Below, piece by piece: positions 7,778 through 15,606 of a stretch of DNA of 64,000 bases. Positions within the stretch are counted from its first letter, which is position 1. Each line of letters starts with the position of its first letter. Below the pieces are notes generated by a model, which saw only the letters and a list, made by a program, of their open reading frames with translations, made no database searches and was not told the origin of the DNA. The stretch covers positions 1 to 64,000 of the forward strand of contig NZ_JBIGIC010000008.1 in the NCBI RefSeq assembly GCF_043555985.1, read 5' to 3'. The stretch comes from Pelomonas candidula. Its GTDB lineage: Bacteria; Pseudomonadota; Gammaproteobacteria; Burkholderiales; Burkholderiaceae_C. The translations under genes were made by a program, and so were the position numbers.

Positions 7778-9354
7778 GATTGCTCGTCCTATCCGACCTC
7801 CACCTCGAACATGGTGCCTCGCTGACGGTGCCGCCGGGTGTCGACTACGACGTCGTCATCCTCGCCGGCGACATCCACTCGCCGGGCACGCGCGCCGTGC
7901 GCTGGGCCGCACGCGAATCGACCTTCGGAGGCCGGCCGGTGGTCTACGTACCCGGCAACCACGAGTTCTACGTCACCGAGGTGGGCGCGGAGCTCGAGGC
8001 CATGCGCCAGGCCGCCCAGGGCACTCCAGTGCACGTGCTGAGCAGAGACTCCGTCGTCGTTCAGGGAGTCCGCTTCCTCGGCGCGACGCTGTGGACAGAC
8101 TTCGCCTTGCCGGTCGGCAACGAGAGCGAGCCGTCGGACTACCACGAGGAGACCGACGTCGCCCGCGCGCTGGAGGCCGCAAACCTCTATGTGATGGACT
8201 TCCGCGCCGTCCGGCTCGCCGACCAATCCATTCCGCGGCATCGCGGCGAAGACATCAAGCACCGTCTGCTCCGGGCTGAGGACACCCTGGCGATGCACTG
8301 GGTCGACCGAGACTGGCTGCGACGCGAGCTCGAGGTTGGTCACGCGGGCCCGACCGTCGTGGTGACCCACCACGCGCCGCATCGAGGGTCGGTGGCCAAG
8401 CGGTACCGCTCGGACTGGGTGACTCCGGCATTCGTCTCAGACCTCCCCGGGGCGCTCTTTGAAGGCGAGTCGATGTGGGTCGGTGGTCGCAAGCAGTACG
8501 GCGGGCCCGTGCTGTGGGTCCACGGCCACACGCACACCGGGTTTGACTACCAGGTGGCCGGCTGCCGTGTCGTGAGCAACCCGCGCGGCTATCGCATGCG
8601 GGACTCGTCGTGGGAGAACTCTCAGTTCGACCCCGGCCTAGTCGTGGACGTCACTGGTTCCACGCGCCACGAGAGCGTCTTCGATGCGGAGCGGGAGCAG
8701 GTAGTCCACGCGCTGCTCGAGCACTGGCGACGAGAGGGTAGCGATGCGCAGGTGTCGGGCGCAGCCCTTGCGGGGATGGCAGGCACGTCGCCATCTACCG
8801 TGTCGACAACCCTGGAGGAACTCGAACGGCAAGCGTGGGTTGATGTCACTGGTTCCGCGCCCACCCTCGCCTGCAGAATCCGCCGCCCAGAGCTCCTACT
8901 CGATGCCTGGGCCCAGGCCTGGAAGGAACGGCTACCCAAAGAGAAGCGCACTCGGTGGTACGCCTACGCCAGCGGCCCCGGCGGCATCGTTGACCACATG
9001 CTCCAGCGACTCTCTGGACACGACGGCTGGGCGATGACCGGCGCCGGTGCGGCAAATGCGCTCGTTCCGCATCTGACCTCGGTGGACCGCGTGTCCATCA
9101 TCGTGCCGCCGGGCGTCAGCGAGGAGTGGGCCGCCGACTTGCAGCTCGAGCCCGTTGACAAAGGGGCAAACGTGACCTTCATTGAGCGGGCTGGAGCATC
9201 GCTGATGTTCGGTGACACGCATCCACACCGGCCGAGCTCCCGCGTGGCGAGCCGCTGGGTGATGTACCTGGACCTGTTGGACGGCGTCGGCAGAAACAAA
9301 GAGCTCGCGGCCGAGTTTCGACGCCGGGAACTGGGAATGGGGAATCAGCCATGA
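7774..9354 (+). CDS. Metallophosphoesterase fused to AbiEi-like winged-helix domain
   Basis: 526 residues. Residues 1-290 are a complete metallophosphoesterase: LSDLHLEHG, LAGDIHS, PGNHEF, VVTHHAPH and HGHTHTG. From about residue 310 a winged helix (GAALAGMAGTSPSTVSTTLEEL) leads into a region matching the type IV toxin-antitoxin AbiEi antitoxin family (AGAANALVPHLTSVDRVSIIV, GANVTFIERAG, VASRWVMYLDLLDG). AbiEi normally represses its own promoter and opposes the nucleotidyltransferase AbiEii; no AbiEii is visible here. The fusion would tie DNA binding to phosphoesterase activity. Coupled by ATGA overlaps to both neighbours. Confidence 0.8.
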   Translation: MRLLVLSDLHLEHGASLTVPPGVDYDVVILAGDIHSPGTRAVRWAARESTFGGRPVVYVPGNHEFYVTEVGAELEAMRQAAQGTPVHVLSRDSVVVQGVRFLGATLWTDFALPVGNESEPSDYHEETDVARALEAANLYVMDFRAVRLADQSIPRHRGEDIKHRLLRAEDTLAMHWVDRDWLRRELEVGHAGPTVVVTHHAPHRGSVAKRYRSDWVTPAFVSDLPGALFEGESMWVGGRKQYGGPVLWVHGHTHTGFDYQVAGCRVVSNPRGYRMRDSSWENSQFDPGLVVDVTGSTRHESVFDAEREQVVHALLEHWRREGSDAQVSGAALAGMAGTSPSTVSTTLEELERQAWVDVTGSAPTLACRIRRPELLLDAWAQAWKERLPKEKRTRWYAYASGPGGIVDHMLQRLSGHDGWAMTGAGAANALVPHLTSVDRVSIIVPPGVSEEWAADLQLEPVDKGANVTFIERAGASLMFGDTHPHRPSSRVASRWVMYLDLLDGVGRNKELAAEFRRRELGMGNQP

Positions 9355-9647
9355 GTTTGCTGCTGCGCCTCCACGCACGGCCGGACGGCCAACACGAGCT
9401 GCGGGCCATCGCTCGGGGCTGCCGAACGACATTCCCCCTGCGGTCAGGCCTGTCAAGGGCGGTCGCGCAGGACGTGTTCGCCGACCCGCGCACCCTCCAC
9501 ATCCTCGAGCGCTGGGCGCGCGCTCCCGACGACCAGGTGCAGATGGCCGCGGTCGTGGTTAGCCTACAGATGCTCGTCGAGCAGCTGAGCTGCGAGCGGT
9601 ATGACGTCGAGCCACAGCACCTCGAGCTTACGGTGGATGGGCAATGA
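9351..9647 (+). CDS. Small operon protein, unknown
   Basis: 98 residues, mostly helical (LHILERWARAPDDQVQMAAVVV). No family recognised. It overlaps the fusion gene by 4 nt upstream and the next HAD gene by 4 nt downstream. Confidence 0.65.
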   Translation: MSLLLRLHARPDGQHELRAIARGCRTTFPLRSGLSRAVAQDVFADPRTLHILERWARAPDDQVQMAAVVVSLQMLVEQLSCERYDVEPQHLELTVDGQ

Positions 9648-10201
9648 GACCGGTGCTCTACTTGGATTTCGATGGGTGCTTGCACCCGGAACCGGTGTAC
9701 TGGCGACCCCACCGCGGCGCGTACTTGGATGCCAGGCTTGTGGCGGCGGGCCACCGCCTGTTCGAACACGCGGGCTTGCTCGAAGAACTCCTCGAGCCAT
9801 ACCCGAGCGTGGCCATCGTGCTGTCGACGACGTGGGCGGTGCAGCACGGCTGCTCCCGTGCCGCAAAGCGGCTGCCGCCAGGGCTGAGGAGCCGCGTCAT
9901 CGGCGCGACGTACCACTCCAGCATGGACTCAACGGCGTTTCGATTGATTCCGCGCGGCCAGCAGGTACTGGACGACGTAGCGCGGCGCCGACCGACGACC
10001 TGGCTGGCCCTGGACGATGTCGACGAGGGCTGGGGCGACGCGCGCGACCATGTCGTCATCACCGACGAGGTACATGGCATCGCTGAGCCTACCGTTCTCG
10101 CAAAGGTTCGGAGCGCTCTGGAGAGATTCGAGGCCCCGGCTTTCCTGGATGAGCTCGCGCCCGACGCTTCATTGCCAGGGCGCATCACGCTTCCGCGATG
10201 A
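9644..10201 (+). CDS. HAD-family phosphatase (RNA-repair-associated type), copy 2
   Basis: 185 residues. Motif I YLDFDGCLHPEP sits at residues 6-17, motif II is IVLSTTWAV and the late acidic motif is WLALDDVDEGW. The DFDGCLHP form is the clearest of the three copies to the HAD domain of Swiss-Army-Knife RNA repair proteins. It overlaps the preceding gene and the third HAD gene by 4 nt each. The copies are divergent in sequence, so they look like specialised paralogues rather than a recent duplication. Confidence 0.8.
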   Translation: MRPVLYLDFDGCLHPEPVYWRPHRGAYLDARLVAAGHRLFEHAGLLEELLEPYPSVAIVLSTTWAVQHGCSRAAKRLPPGLRSRVIGATYHSSMDSTAFRLIPRGQQVLDDVARRRPTTWLALDDVDEGWGDARDHVVITDEVHGIAEPTVLAKVRSALERFEAPAFLDELAPDASLPGRITLPR

Positions 10202-10860
10202 CCTACGAACCGCCAATCTTGCCCATCACGCCTGCCGAGGAGGCCTGGCTCGTGGCCAAGTGTGAGCACATCGACCGCCTGGCGGCAGACACTGAGCCCG
10301 AGGTGCAGGAGCCGGCACCGCGGCATTGGCCGGTTGTCTTCATGGACCTGGACGACGTCGTGGCGACCAACGAGCTCTTTGGTGGGCTCGATGCACTGGA
10401 TGCGCTGCGAGGCAAGCGCATCGACGCTGACCTTGTGTTCGAGCGGCTCTGGTCACCCATGGCGCGAGAAATTCTGGTCGACCTGTCCGGCAGGCACAGA
10501 GGTCGCTTGCGCTGGGTAATCTCATCTACCTGGCGACTTCATTTCACGCGTGCGCAGCTTCAGGAGGTTATGCGTCGGTCTGGCTTGGGATGCGTCGCAG
10601 ATGGCATGGAGCCAAAAGAGCGATGGAGGACGCCACACTTCCCAGGCCAGACGCGATGCCACGAAGTGCTGGCCTGGCTGCGTGAACATCACCGGGGAGA
10701 ACCTTGGGTCATCCTCGACGACGTCTACAGCTGGGGGCCGAGTGCTCACGTGGCGCCGGGGGTCGAAGTGCCTCGGACTCGACTGGTCCTATGCGAAGAG
10801 TGGGTCGGTCTGCAGCTCCGACATGTTCCGCGCATCGTTGCTGCGCTGGCGACTCGCTGA
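10198..10860 (+). CDS. HAD-family phosphatase (RNA-repair-associated type), copy 3
   Basis: 220 residues. An N-terminal extension of about 45 residues precedes motif I (VVFMDLDDVVATNELFGGLDAL); motif II is WVISSTWRL and the late motif is WVILDDVYSWG. Its DxDDxx...FGG form is closest to copy 1 (DVDDIIC...GGYDL). It is the last clear gene of the operon; a strong terminator follows at 11075. Confidence 0.8.
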   Translation: MTYEPPILPITPAEEAWLVAKCEHIDRLAADTEPEVQEPAPRHWPVVFMDLDDVVATNELFGGLDALDALRGKRIDADLVFERLWSPMAREILVDLSGRHRGRLRWVISSTWRLHFTRAQLQEVMRRSGLGCVADGMEPKERWRTPHFPGQTRCHEVLAWLREHHRGEPWVILDDVYSWGPSAHVAPGVEVPRTRLVLCEEWVGLQLRHVPRIVAALATR

Positions 10861-10881
10861 AGGGGCGAGGCTGGCTGGCCC

Positions 10882-11031
10882 ATGTTGGGCGGCGTGCGGG
10901 CGTTGTGTTGCTCGGGCAGCTGCACCAAGGCGCGCCTTTGCCGCGTCGATGAATTCATCGACGATGACGCTGAGTTCATCGACATTGTCGATGACTTCAT
11001 CAACATCGCTGCTGACTTGATACCCGCATGA
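10882..11031 (+). CDS. Possible 49-residue heptad-repeat peptide
   Basis: An ATG frame beginning MLGGVRALCC and ending in three 7-residue units (DDDAEFI, DIVDDFI, NIAADLI). There is no ribosome site. The opposite strand of the same repeats also reads as heptads (DVDEVIDNVDEL), so coding on either strand is unproven; the DNA repeat itself may be the functional element. Confidence 0.2.
   Translation: MLGGVRALCCSGSCTKARLCRVDEFIDDDAEFIDIVDDFINIAADLIPA
10945..11020. repeat. 18-bp perfect palindrome and 21-nt repeats
   Basis: GTCGATGAATTCATCGAC (10945-10962) is a perfect palindrome. It is followed by diverged 21-nt repeats sharing TTCATCGAC and GTCGATGA words. The stretch 10861-11255 otherwise holds only the terminator at 11075. 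Confidence 0.7.
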
Positions 11032-11074
11032 GGTTGACGAGGATGTCTTCTCGGAGCTCCAAGGGGAGGCGCCA

Positions 11075-11125
11075 ACCCTAAAAATCCCGATGAGGCCCAT
11101 GGGGGTCGTCGGGATTTTTGGGTTC
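11075..11125. terminator. Strong bidirectional terminator
   Basis: A long inverted repeat, AACCC-AAAAATCCCGA on one side and TCGGGATTTTTGGGTT on the other, centred on CCCATGGGGG. It has an A run before and a T run after the stem, so it can act in both directions. It closes the processing operon. Confidence 0.85.
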
Positions 11126-11255
11126 TTTCGCCTGGCCTGCGAACTCAAGAAGGTGAGACATCTGCCACAGATTTCTCACCCCAGATGTGCGCCCTTTCGT
11201 TCGTTCGAAGTGATTGCCAACGCCTCAACTAAACTGACGTACTCGCGTACAAAGT

Positions 11256-11711
11256 ATGTTAAGCACCAGCGCACTCTTCGAACCCACTGGTTCGCATCGT
11301 CGGCCGCTCTCGAAAAAGGAGAACGACGCCGGGTGGCTTTCCTACGTTCAGGCACTCGAGGCCATCGGCCGCTCTAAGACCCTCGTCAAAGCGTTCGAAG
11401 CACTGTCGGCGTCCACTTTTGACCACTGCCAGCCAGTCGATGCCCCTGAGGCCCTGCTCAGTGACCTTGTCGACGCTGACCTGGATTCGTTGGACGACTT
11501 GATGCGAAAGTCCACGACTTTCGAGCGCCCCGCGAATCGAGTAGAGCCCTTCACTTCTCTGCGCTACCGCCTGAGAAAGGAAATGGAAGCATCTGCGCTC
11601 CTGACCAAGGAGAGAATGCGGCGGCGCATCGAAGCGGTCGCCAAAGCGCCGAGTGACTCGGAGCCACCGTTGGCCCCGGTCAGTCCCCGTAGCGCGCGCG
11701 CCGGCATCTAG
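11256..11711 (+). CDS. Hypothetical protein
   Basis: 151 residues, MLSTSALFEPTGSHRRPLSK. Charged and helical, with an N-terminal WLSYVQALEAIGRSKTLVKA segment and a basic region RMRRRIEAVAKA; no family recognised. The ATG lies within a palindrome-containing stretch (GTACTCGCGTAC at about 11239-11250), so the transcript may be nearly leaderless and autoregulated. It ends 8 bp before the convergent 168-residue gene. Confidence 0.5.
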   Translation: MLSTSALFEPTGSHRRPLSKKENDAGWLSYVQALEAIGRSKTLVKAFEALSASTFDHCQPVDAPEALLSDLVDADLDSLDDLMRKSTTFERPANRVEPFTSLRYRLRKEMEASALLTKERMRRRIEAVAKAPSDSEPPLAPVSPRSARAGI

Positions 11712-11718
11712 TCGGAGA

Positions 11719-12225
11719 CTAGACGACCGCGCCCTTGGCCGCCATCAGCGGCGCCATGATGTCGTCGTTGTCGATGCGCTTGTGATGCAGCGCAATCCAC
11801 CACAGCCAGGTGAGCGCAAAGGTCGCTTGGTTCACGCCCTCTTCATCAGCGATTTCCATCGCGCGGTCCTTGAGCTCCACCCCCGTGACCAGCTTCCCGG
11901 TGACCTCGGTAGGCTCGAGGTGCATGTGGTACAGGGGGTACTCGGGGCTGGCCTTGTACGACTGCCGCCACTTGAGACCAGCTTCCCAGGGTCGCAAACG
12001 AATGAAGTCGACCAGACACTGCGAGAACATCTGGGTCTGGGTGCGGAACCCGAAAATAGGCCACGCAGTCACAGTCTTCAGGTGGGCGCGCAGCTGGTAC
12101 GGCACACGGGTCGTCAGCTTGGAGACCAACTCGGCCCGCTCTTCGCCGGTGTACATGTGCCGCATCTTCTGCGGTCCAGGAACCTGGGCAACCTGGGCCT
12201 TCTTGGCTTTCGTGTTCGATGTCAT
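11719..12225 (-). CDS. Plasmid backbone protein with basic RHH-like N-terminus, unknown
   Basis: 168 residues. A basic N-terminal tail (MTSNTKAKKAQ) leads to a segment (ELVSKLTTRVPYQLRAHLKTV) that could be a ribbon-helix-helix strand and helix; the rest is helical (FALTWLWWIALHH). The ATG at 12225 is only about 9 nt from the putative -10 box, so translation may be leaderless or begin at an internal Met (MRHMYTG). No family recognised. Confidence 0.55.
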   Translation of the reverse strand: MTSNTKAKKAQVAQVPGPQKMRHMYTGEERAELVSKLTTRVPYQLRAHLKTVTAWPIFGFRTQTQMFSQCLVDFIRLRPWEAGLKWRQSYKASPEYPLYHMHLEPTEVTGKLVTGVELKDRAMEIADEEGVNQATFALTWLWWIALHHKRIDNDDIMAPLMAAKGAVV

Positions 12226-12233
12226 GGTGACGT

Positions 12234-12262
12234 AGTATCACCGACAACACGTTCACGGTCAA
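12234..12262 (-). promoter_or_regulatory. Promoter, variant of the backbone promoter
   Basis: TTGACC, 17 nt, GATACT, within GGTGATACTAC; it resembles the AGTGATACACT operator but loses the right arm. Confidence 0.55.
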
Positions 12263-12374
12263 ATGTCCAGCCGCCAGGCTGTCACTGCGTCCTCGATTCC
12301 ATCATCGGAACGGAGTAACCGACGGGCCCGTGACGCACTGACGGCCGGGGCCTCGACGCGACCCTGGTGCAGAC

Positions 12375-12968
12375 TTACTTGCTGGCCACAACGTCGTCGA
12401 CAGGCAGCACGAAGCCCTTGCCAGAGCGGAGGTACTCCGGCGTCAGCGTGTAGGGGCCGTACATGACTGGCGCCTGGCCTGCCACATAAGCTTCGAGCCA
12501 GTACAGGCCCTTGACGTCCTTGCTGGCACCGTCGAGACCGAAGACCTTCGCCGCCGGGCTCGTGAAGTCGTAGTCCGACATCGAGTCTGCGCGCACGACG
12601 TAGCGCATCGAAGCGTCGCCGCTCCAGTACACCGGCATCGGCTGGCCCTGTTGGCTGGACATGGCCATGGTTGTCGAAGCGCACTTCGACTTCTGCTGCA
12701 CTTCGGCAACGAAGCGCTTGGCCGTCTCGAAGGAGGCGGCGCCGCCGTAGGTCGGCGTGCGACCAGTCATGGCGCGCACGACGCCCGCGTAGCGCTCGAG
12801 GACTTCGCGAGGCGCAAGCGTCAGGAAAGCGACGTTCCGCACGTTGTCGCAGGCCAGAGCAATGCCGACAGGTGCGTCGACCGCGATGGCGCCAGGTGTG
12901 GCAGCCATGGTTGCGGACGCCATGGCACCGAGTGCAGTGGCAACCAGGAACTTGTTCAGACGATTCAT
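12375..12968 (-). CDS. Secreted/periplasmic protein, unknown
   Basis: 197 residues with a clear signal peptide (MNRLNKFLVATALGAMASA-TMAA). The mature part has a Cys pair (ALACDN and KSKCAST) that could form a disulphide. The start at 12968 has GAAGGAGGAC directly upstream. An in-frame extension back to 13115 (overlapping the previous stop as ATGA) would add 49 residues and destroy the signal peptide logic. Last gene of the operon from the 15354 promoter. Confidence 0.7.
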   Translation of the reverse strand: MNRLNKFLVATALGAMASATMAATPGAIAVDAPVGIALACDNVRNVAFLTLAPREVLERYAGVVRAMTGRTPTYGGAASFETAKRFVAEVQQKSKCASTTMAMSSQQGQPMPVYWSGDASMRYVVRADSMSDYDFTSPAAKVFGLDGASKDVKGLYWLEAYVAGQAPVMYGPYTLTPEYLRSGKGFVLPVDDVVASK

Positions 12969-13114
12969 GAAGTCCTCCTTCTTCGATTGCGCCAGTAAAG
13001 GACTGGCAGCCATGGCACGGGCGCTGTGTCGAGACTCGTGCCTCGAGAGCGGCGCCGACGGAGCCGGGTCATCACCGCCACCACCGCAAGAAGCGGTCAT
13101 GGCAACGGAGGCCA

Positions 13115-13651
13115 TCAGAGCGGCAGGATTCGCTCGCCGCCGGCGCCTTGCGTGAATCGCGCCTTGACGTTGGACGGGAACGGCATGCCGGGCCGCCAGC
13201 CGGGAGCGATGTGCGCCAGCGTGTCGTCGGCCTCCTGCGGAACGGTCTTGGTGACCTTGCCTTCGGCCGAGTAGTAGCTGAACGTGTAGACGTAGCCGGG
13301 AACCAGGTTGCTGGCGTCCTGCACCGCGGTGCCGACGCCGGCGCCAATGGCGGCAAGGGTGACCGTCGCGAGTTGGTTGCCCTTGCCCTTGCCGATGGCG
13401 CTGCCGGCGACGCCGCCGATGGCGCCGCCAATAGCCGGCGCCGCAATGGCTTGCCAGGTGCCGTTGGTCCCGCGCTTCAGCTGGACCAGCTGCACGGACT
13501 CCACGTTGACGACGCGCGCGTTCGAGGCCTGGTATGCGGCCTGGCCGTTGTAGATGGGTGCGTTCGCGAACGGCGACGGTTGCGTGGCGCAGCCGGTGGT
13601 GGCCAGCAGCACGAGTGCCGCGGCAGCGGCGAAAGAGAGGGTGCGCTTCAA
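13115..13651 (-). CDS. Glycine-zipper lipoprotein
   Basis: 178 residues, TTG start with AAGGAG eight bases upstream. The signal sequence ends in a lipobox (LLATTGC, Cys about 21). Residues 75-110 (APAIGGAIGGVAGSAIGKGKG) are a glycine-zipper membrane segment like SlyB/Rick_17kDa antigens. Expected in the outer membrane or spanning the periplasm; probably part of the transfer envelope machinery, by context. Confidence 0.8.
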   Translation of the reverse strand: MKRTLSFAAAAALVLLATTGCATQPSPFANAPIYNGQAAYQASNARVVNVESVQLVQLKRGTNGTWQAIAAPAIGGAIGGVAGSAIGKGKGNQLATVTLAAIGAGVGTAVQDASNLVPGYVYTFSYYSAEGKVTKTVPQEADDTLAHIAPGWRPGMPFPSNVKARFTQGAGGERILPL

Positions 13652-13679
13652 GGTGTGAACTCCTTTCGTGTCGGGTGGA

Positions 13680-14396
13680 TTACTGAGCCAGTGCGTCGGC
13701 GATTTGTCCGCGCAAGCGGCTGAATTCGTCGCTGGCCAGGTTGATGGGTTGGTAGGCCGTAGGCCATGACTGGAGATAGCGGTCGGGGCGGCTGAGGCCA
13801 GGGATGCCATCCACGGAAGCGACCAGCATCCGGCCGCTGTTCAGCTGCGCCACGATGGGCATCACGCGGCGAGTCTTCGTCGCGTCATGAGGGCCCTGGA
13901 ACTCGACGAGTGCGGCAAAGAAGACAGTCCTGTCGTTGACACGCAGGAAGGTCACGGTCTGGGACCAGGGCTTCGCGGTCAGCCGCTCGGTGCCGTCCGG
14001 GGTGCCTCCGTCCAGTACCTCGAAGGCCATCGCGGCCCATCGCTCGTACGTGTTGGCGAAGAGCTCTGCGGCCCGGGGTGTGAGGCCGGACTTGATGCCG
14101 GCCCACATCGCCGCAGTCAGCGGTTGCATGCCAGGAGCGGAAGGCATGGCCGCCGAAGCGGCCGTTGAGGCAGGCTGGCGAAGAGGGGTGGACGCGCGAG
14201 CGCGTGCACGCGGCTTTGCTGGAGTAGCGGCGCGGGCCTGGGTCGTGTCGAATTGCGCAACGGTCGGAGCAGTGGGGGCTGCAACGACGCTCGGAGCGGC
14301 AGTCAGAGGCGTCCCTACCTGGCCGAAAGCCGCGAGAGGCGCCAGAACAGCGGCAACGATGCTGGCACCGGTGACAGCGGAACAATGAGACCTCAA
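13680..14396 (-). CDS. Secreted protein with Pro/Ala-rich linker, unknown
   Basis: 238 residues, TTG start preceded by GAGG. Signal peptide to about residue 25 (AAVLAPLAAFGQ), then an Ala/Pro/Arg-rich linker to about 75, then a folded domain (WAGIKSGLTPRAAELFANTY, then WSQTVTFLRVND and VFFAALVEFQGP). The fold is not recognised; the layout resembles periplasmic parts of secretion systems. Confidence 0.65.
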   Translation of the reverse strand: MRSHCSAVTGASIVAAVLAPLAAFGQVGTPLTAAPSVVAAPTAPTVAQFDTTQARAATPAKPRARARASTPLRQPASTAASAAMPSAPGMQPLTAAMWAGIKSGLTPRAAELFANTYERWAAMAFEVLDGGTPDGTERLTAKPWSQTVTFLRVNDRTVFFAALVEFQGPHDATKTRRVMPIVAQLNSGRMLVASVDGIPGLSRPDRYLQSWPTAYQPINLASDEFSRLRGQIADALAQ

Positions 14397-14422
14397 GAGT
14401 TCTACCTCGCGCGGATGTGCGA

Positions 14423-14992
14423 CTACTGCAGGACTCGCGTCAGCTGGGTGCTGACCATGCGAGCCTCGATGCCGGGATAGCCCTTGGCGTTGGTGACCGT
14501 GGTCTCCGACACCTTGATGCCGGGCAGACGCGAACGCAGCGCGGCGACCGTCGTATCGGATTCGCCGTTGGACACGACGATGACCTCGATGGGCTCGAAC
14601 TTATGCCAGGCGATGAGTCGCGCCGACAGCGCATCGAGCATCGTCTTCAGCTCGGCGGGCTGCGCGTCCATCACGTCCTGCGGCACCGGGAAGCGGACCA
14701 ACCGGATGGTGTCGACGACATAGGGCTGGCCGCCTTGCGCACGGAATGACACCTTCGCGACGTCGACGAACGGAACTTGGTAACCAGCCTTCTTCGTGGT
14801 CTCGATGGTCTCGCCGGCGAGGTCGAAGATGCGCTTCGAGGCGTCGGTGTAGTCGACGACTTGCTGAGGCGTCACCGCACGCTTGACCTGGTCGAACGCG
14901 CCTTGCGCGTTCTTCTGCAAGTCGCCCATGGTGGCCGCGCAGCCGGAGAGCATCGTTGCCGCGACGACGGCGAGGGCGGAAATGGCGCGCAT
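14423..14992 (-). CDS. Lipoprotein of the transfer region
   Basis: 189 residues. Signal and lipobox MRAISALAVVAATMLSGCAA (Cys 18). The mature part has VQQVVDYTDA-like helical segments and a C-terminal region (FEPIEVIVVSNGESDTTVAAL, then SRLPGIKVSETTV) that resembles an OmpA/periplasmic binding-type fold without a clear family. Start at 14992 overlaps the preceding stop (ATGA); the much longer frame to 15967 is a shadow. Confidence 0.75.
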   Translation of the reverse strand: MRAISALAVVAATMLSGCAATMGDLQKNAQGAFDQVKRAVTPQQVVDYTDASKRIFDLAGETIETTKKAGYQVPFVDVAKVSFRAQGGQPYVVDTIRLVRFPVPQDVMDAQPAELKTMLDALSARLIAWHKFEPIEVIVVSNGESDTTVAALRSRLPGIKVSETTVTNAKGYPGIEARMVSTQLTRVLQ

Positions 14993-15330
14993 CAGTTGGC
15001 TCCTTGGTAGACGGTGGTGAGCGCCTGCACGAGAGCGATGCTCTCGGCGGAGGCGACCTTGGGCTTGGCCGCCACGACCGGCGCCGGCGCATGGGCGGGG
15101 ACCTTCGTAGCCACCGGCCTCGACGCAGCGGCCGACTTCCCGGCAGGCGTCGGCGCCGGAGCGGGCGTAGCAGCTTTCGGCGCCGCGGCCGAGGCGGGTT
15201 GGGATGTCAGAGTGGACGCCGAGGTCGGCGCAGGCTTCGAGCCACCAAACAGCTGTGCGTTGGCGGCTCCGGCGCTCAGCATCGCGGTCGCAACCAGGAG
15301 CGCATTCAGGGTCAGGCGGGTCGAGTTCAT
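14992..15330 (-). CDS. Secreted Ala/Pro-rich protein
   Basis: 112 residues. Signal peptide MNSTRLTLNALLVATAMLSA-GAANA, then a low-complexity Ala/Pro/Lys-rich chain suited to spanning the periplasm. First gene after the 15354 promoter and coupled by ATGA to the lipoprotein gene. Confidence 0.65.
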   Translation of the reverse strand: MNSTRLTLNALLVATAMLSAGAANAQLFGGSKPAPTSASTLTSQPASAAAPKAATPAPAPTPAGKSAAASRPVATKVPAHAPAPVVAAKPKVASAESIALVQALTTVYQGAN

Positions 15331-15353
15331 TCGATTCCTTCAAAAGTGCATAC

Positions 15354-15382
15354 AGTGTATCACTGTGGCTGCAGCAAGTCAA
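15354..15382 (-). promoter_or_regulatory. Backbone promoter/operator site 1
   Basis: TTGACT, 17 nt, TACACT; the palindrome AGTGATACACT (15354-15364) covers the -10. Drives 15330 to 12375. Confidence 0.8.
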
Positions 15383-15399
15383 TGCCGGAGTCGCCCTTC

Positions 15400-15606
15400 T
15401 TACTGGCTCGACGCAGGCGTCGAGTACCGCTGGAGCAGCTGTTGCAGGCCGAGGGTGATGGCTTCCCGCATCACGGCCGACACCGTAACCGCATCGCGGT
15501 GCGGGTTGGCGGCGCTCTGCAGCGCGGCGACTTGCGCGGCGGTCCCGAGGGAGCCGGCATCCAGGAAGACGCTGGTCCGCTCTTTCGGTTGCTTCTTGGT
15601 GGTCAT
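15400..15606 (-). CDS. Small protein, possible ribbon-helix-helix
   Basis: 68 residues. The pattern RTSVFLDAGSLGTAAQVAAL followed by VSAVMREAITLGLQQLL is that of a one-strand, two-helix ribbon-helix-helix protein. The start overlaps the stop of the 980-residue gene by 4 nt. A candidate DNA-binding accessory or regulator. Confidence 0.6.
   Translation of the reverse strand: MTTKKQPKERTSVFLDAGSLGTAAQVAALQSAANPHRDAVTVSAVMREAITLGLQQLLQRYSTPASSQ

Noticed and set aside
9179..9916. 245-residue minus-strand ORF across the phosphoesterase and HAD genes
   Set aside because: Crosses three coupled plus-strand genes; composition typical of an antisense shadow.
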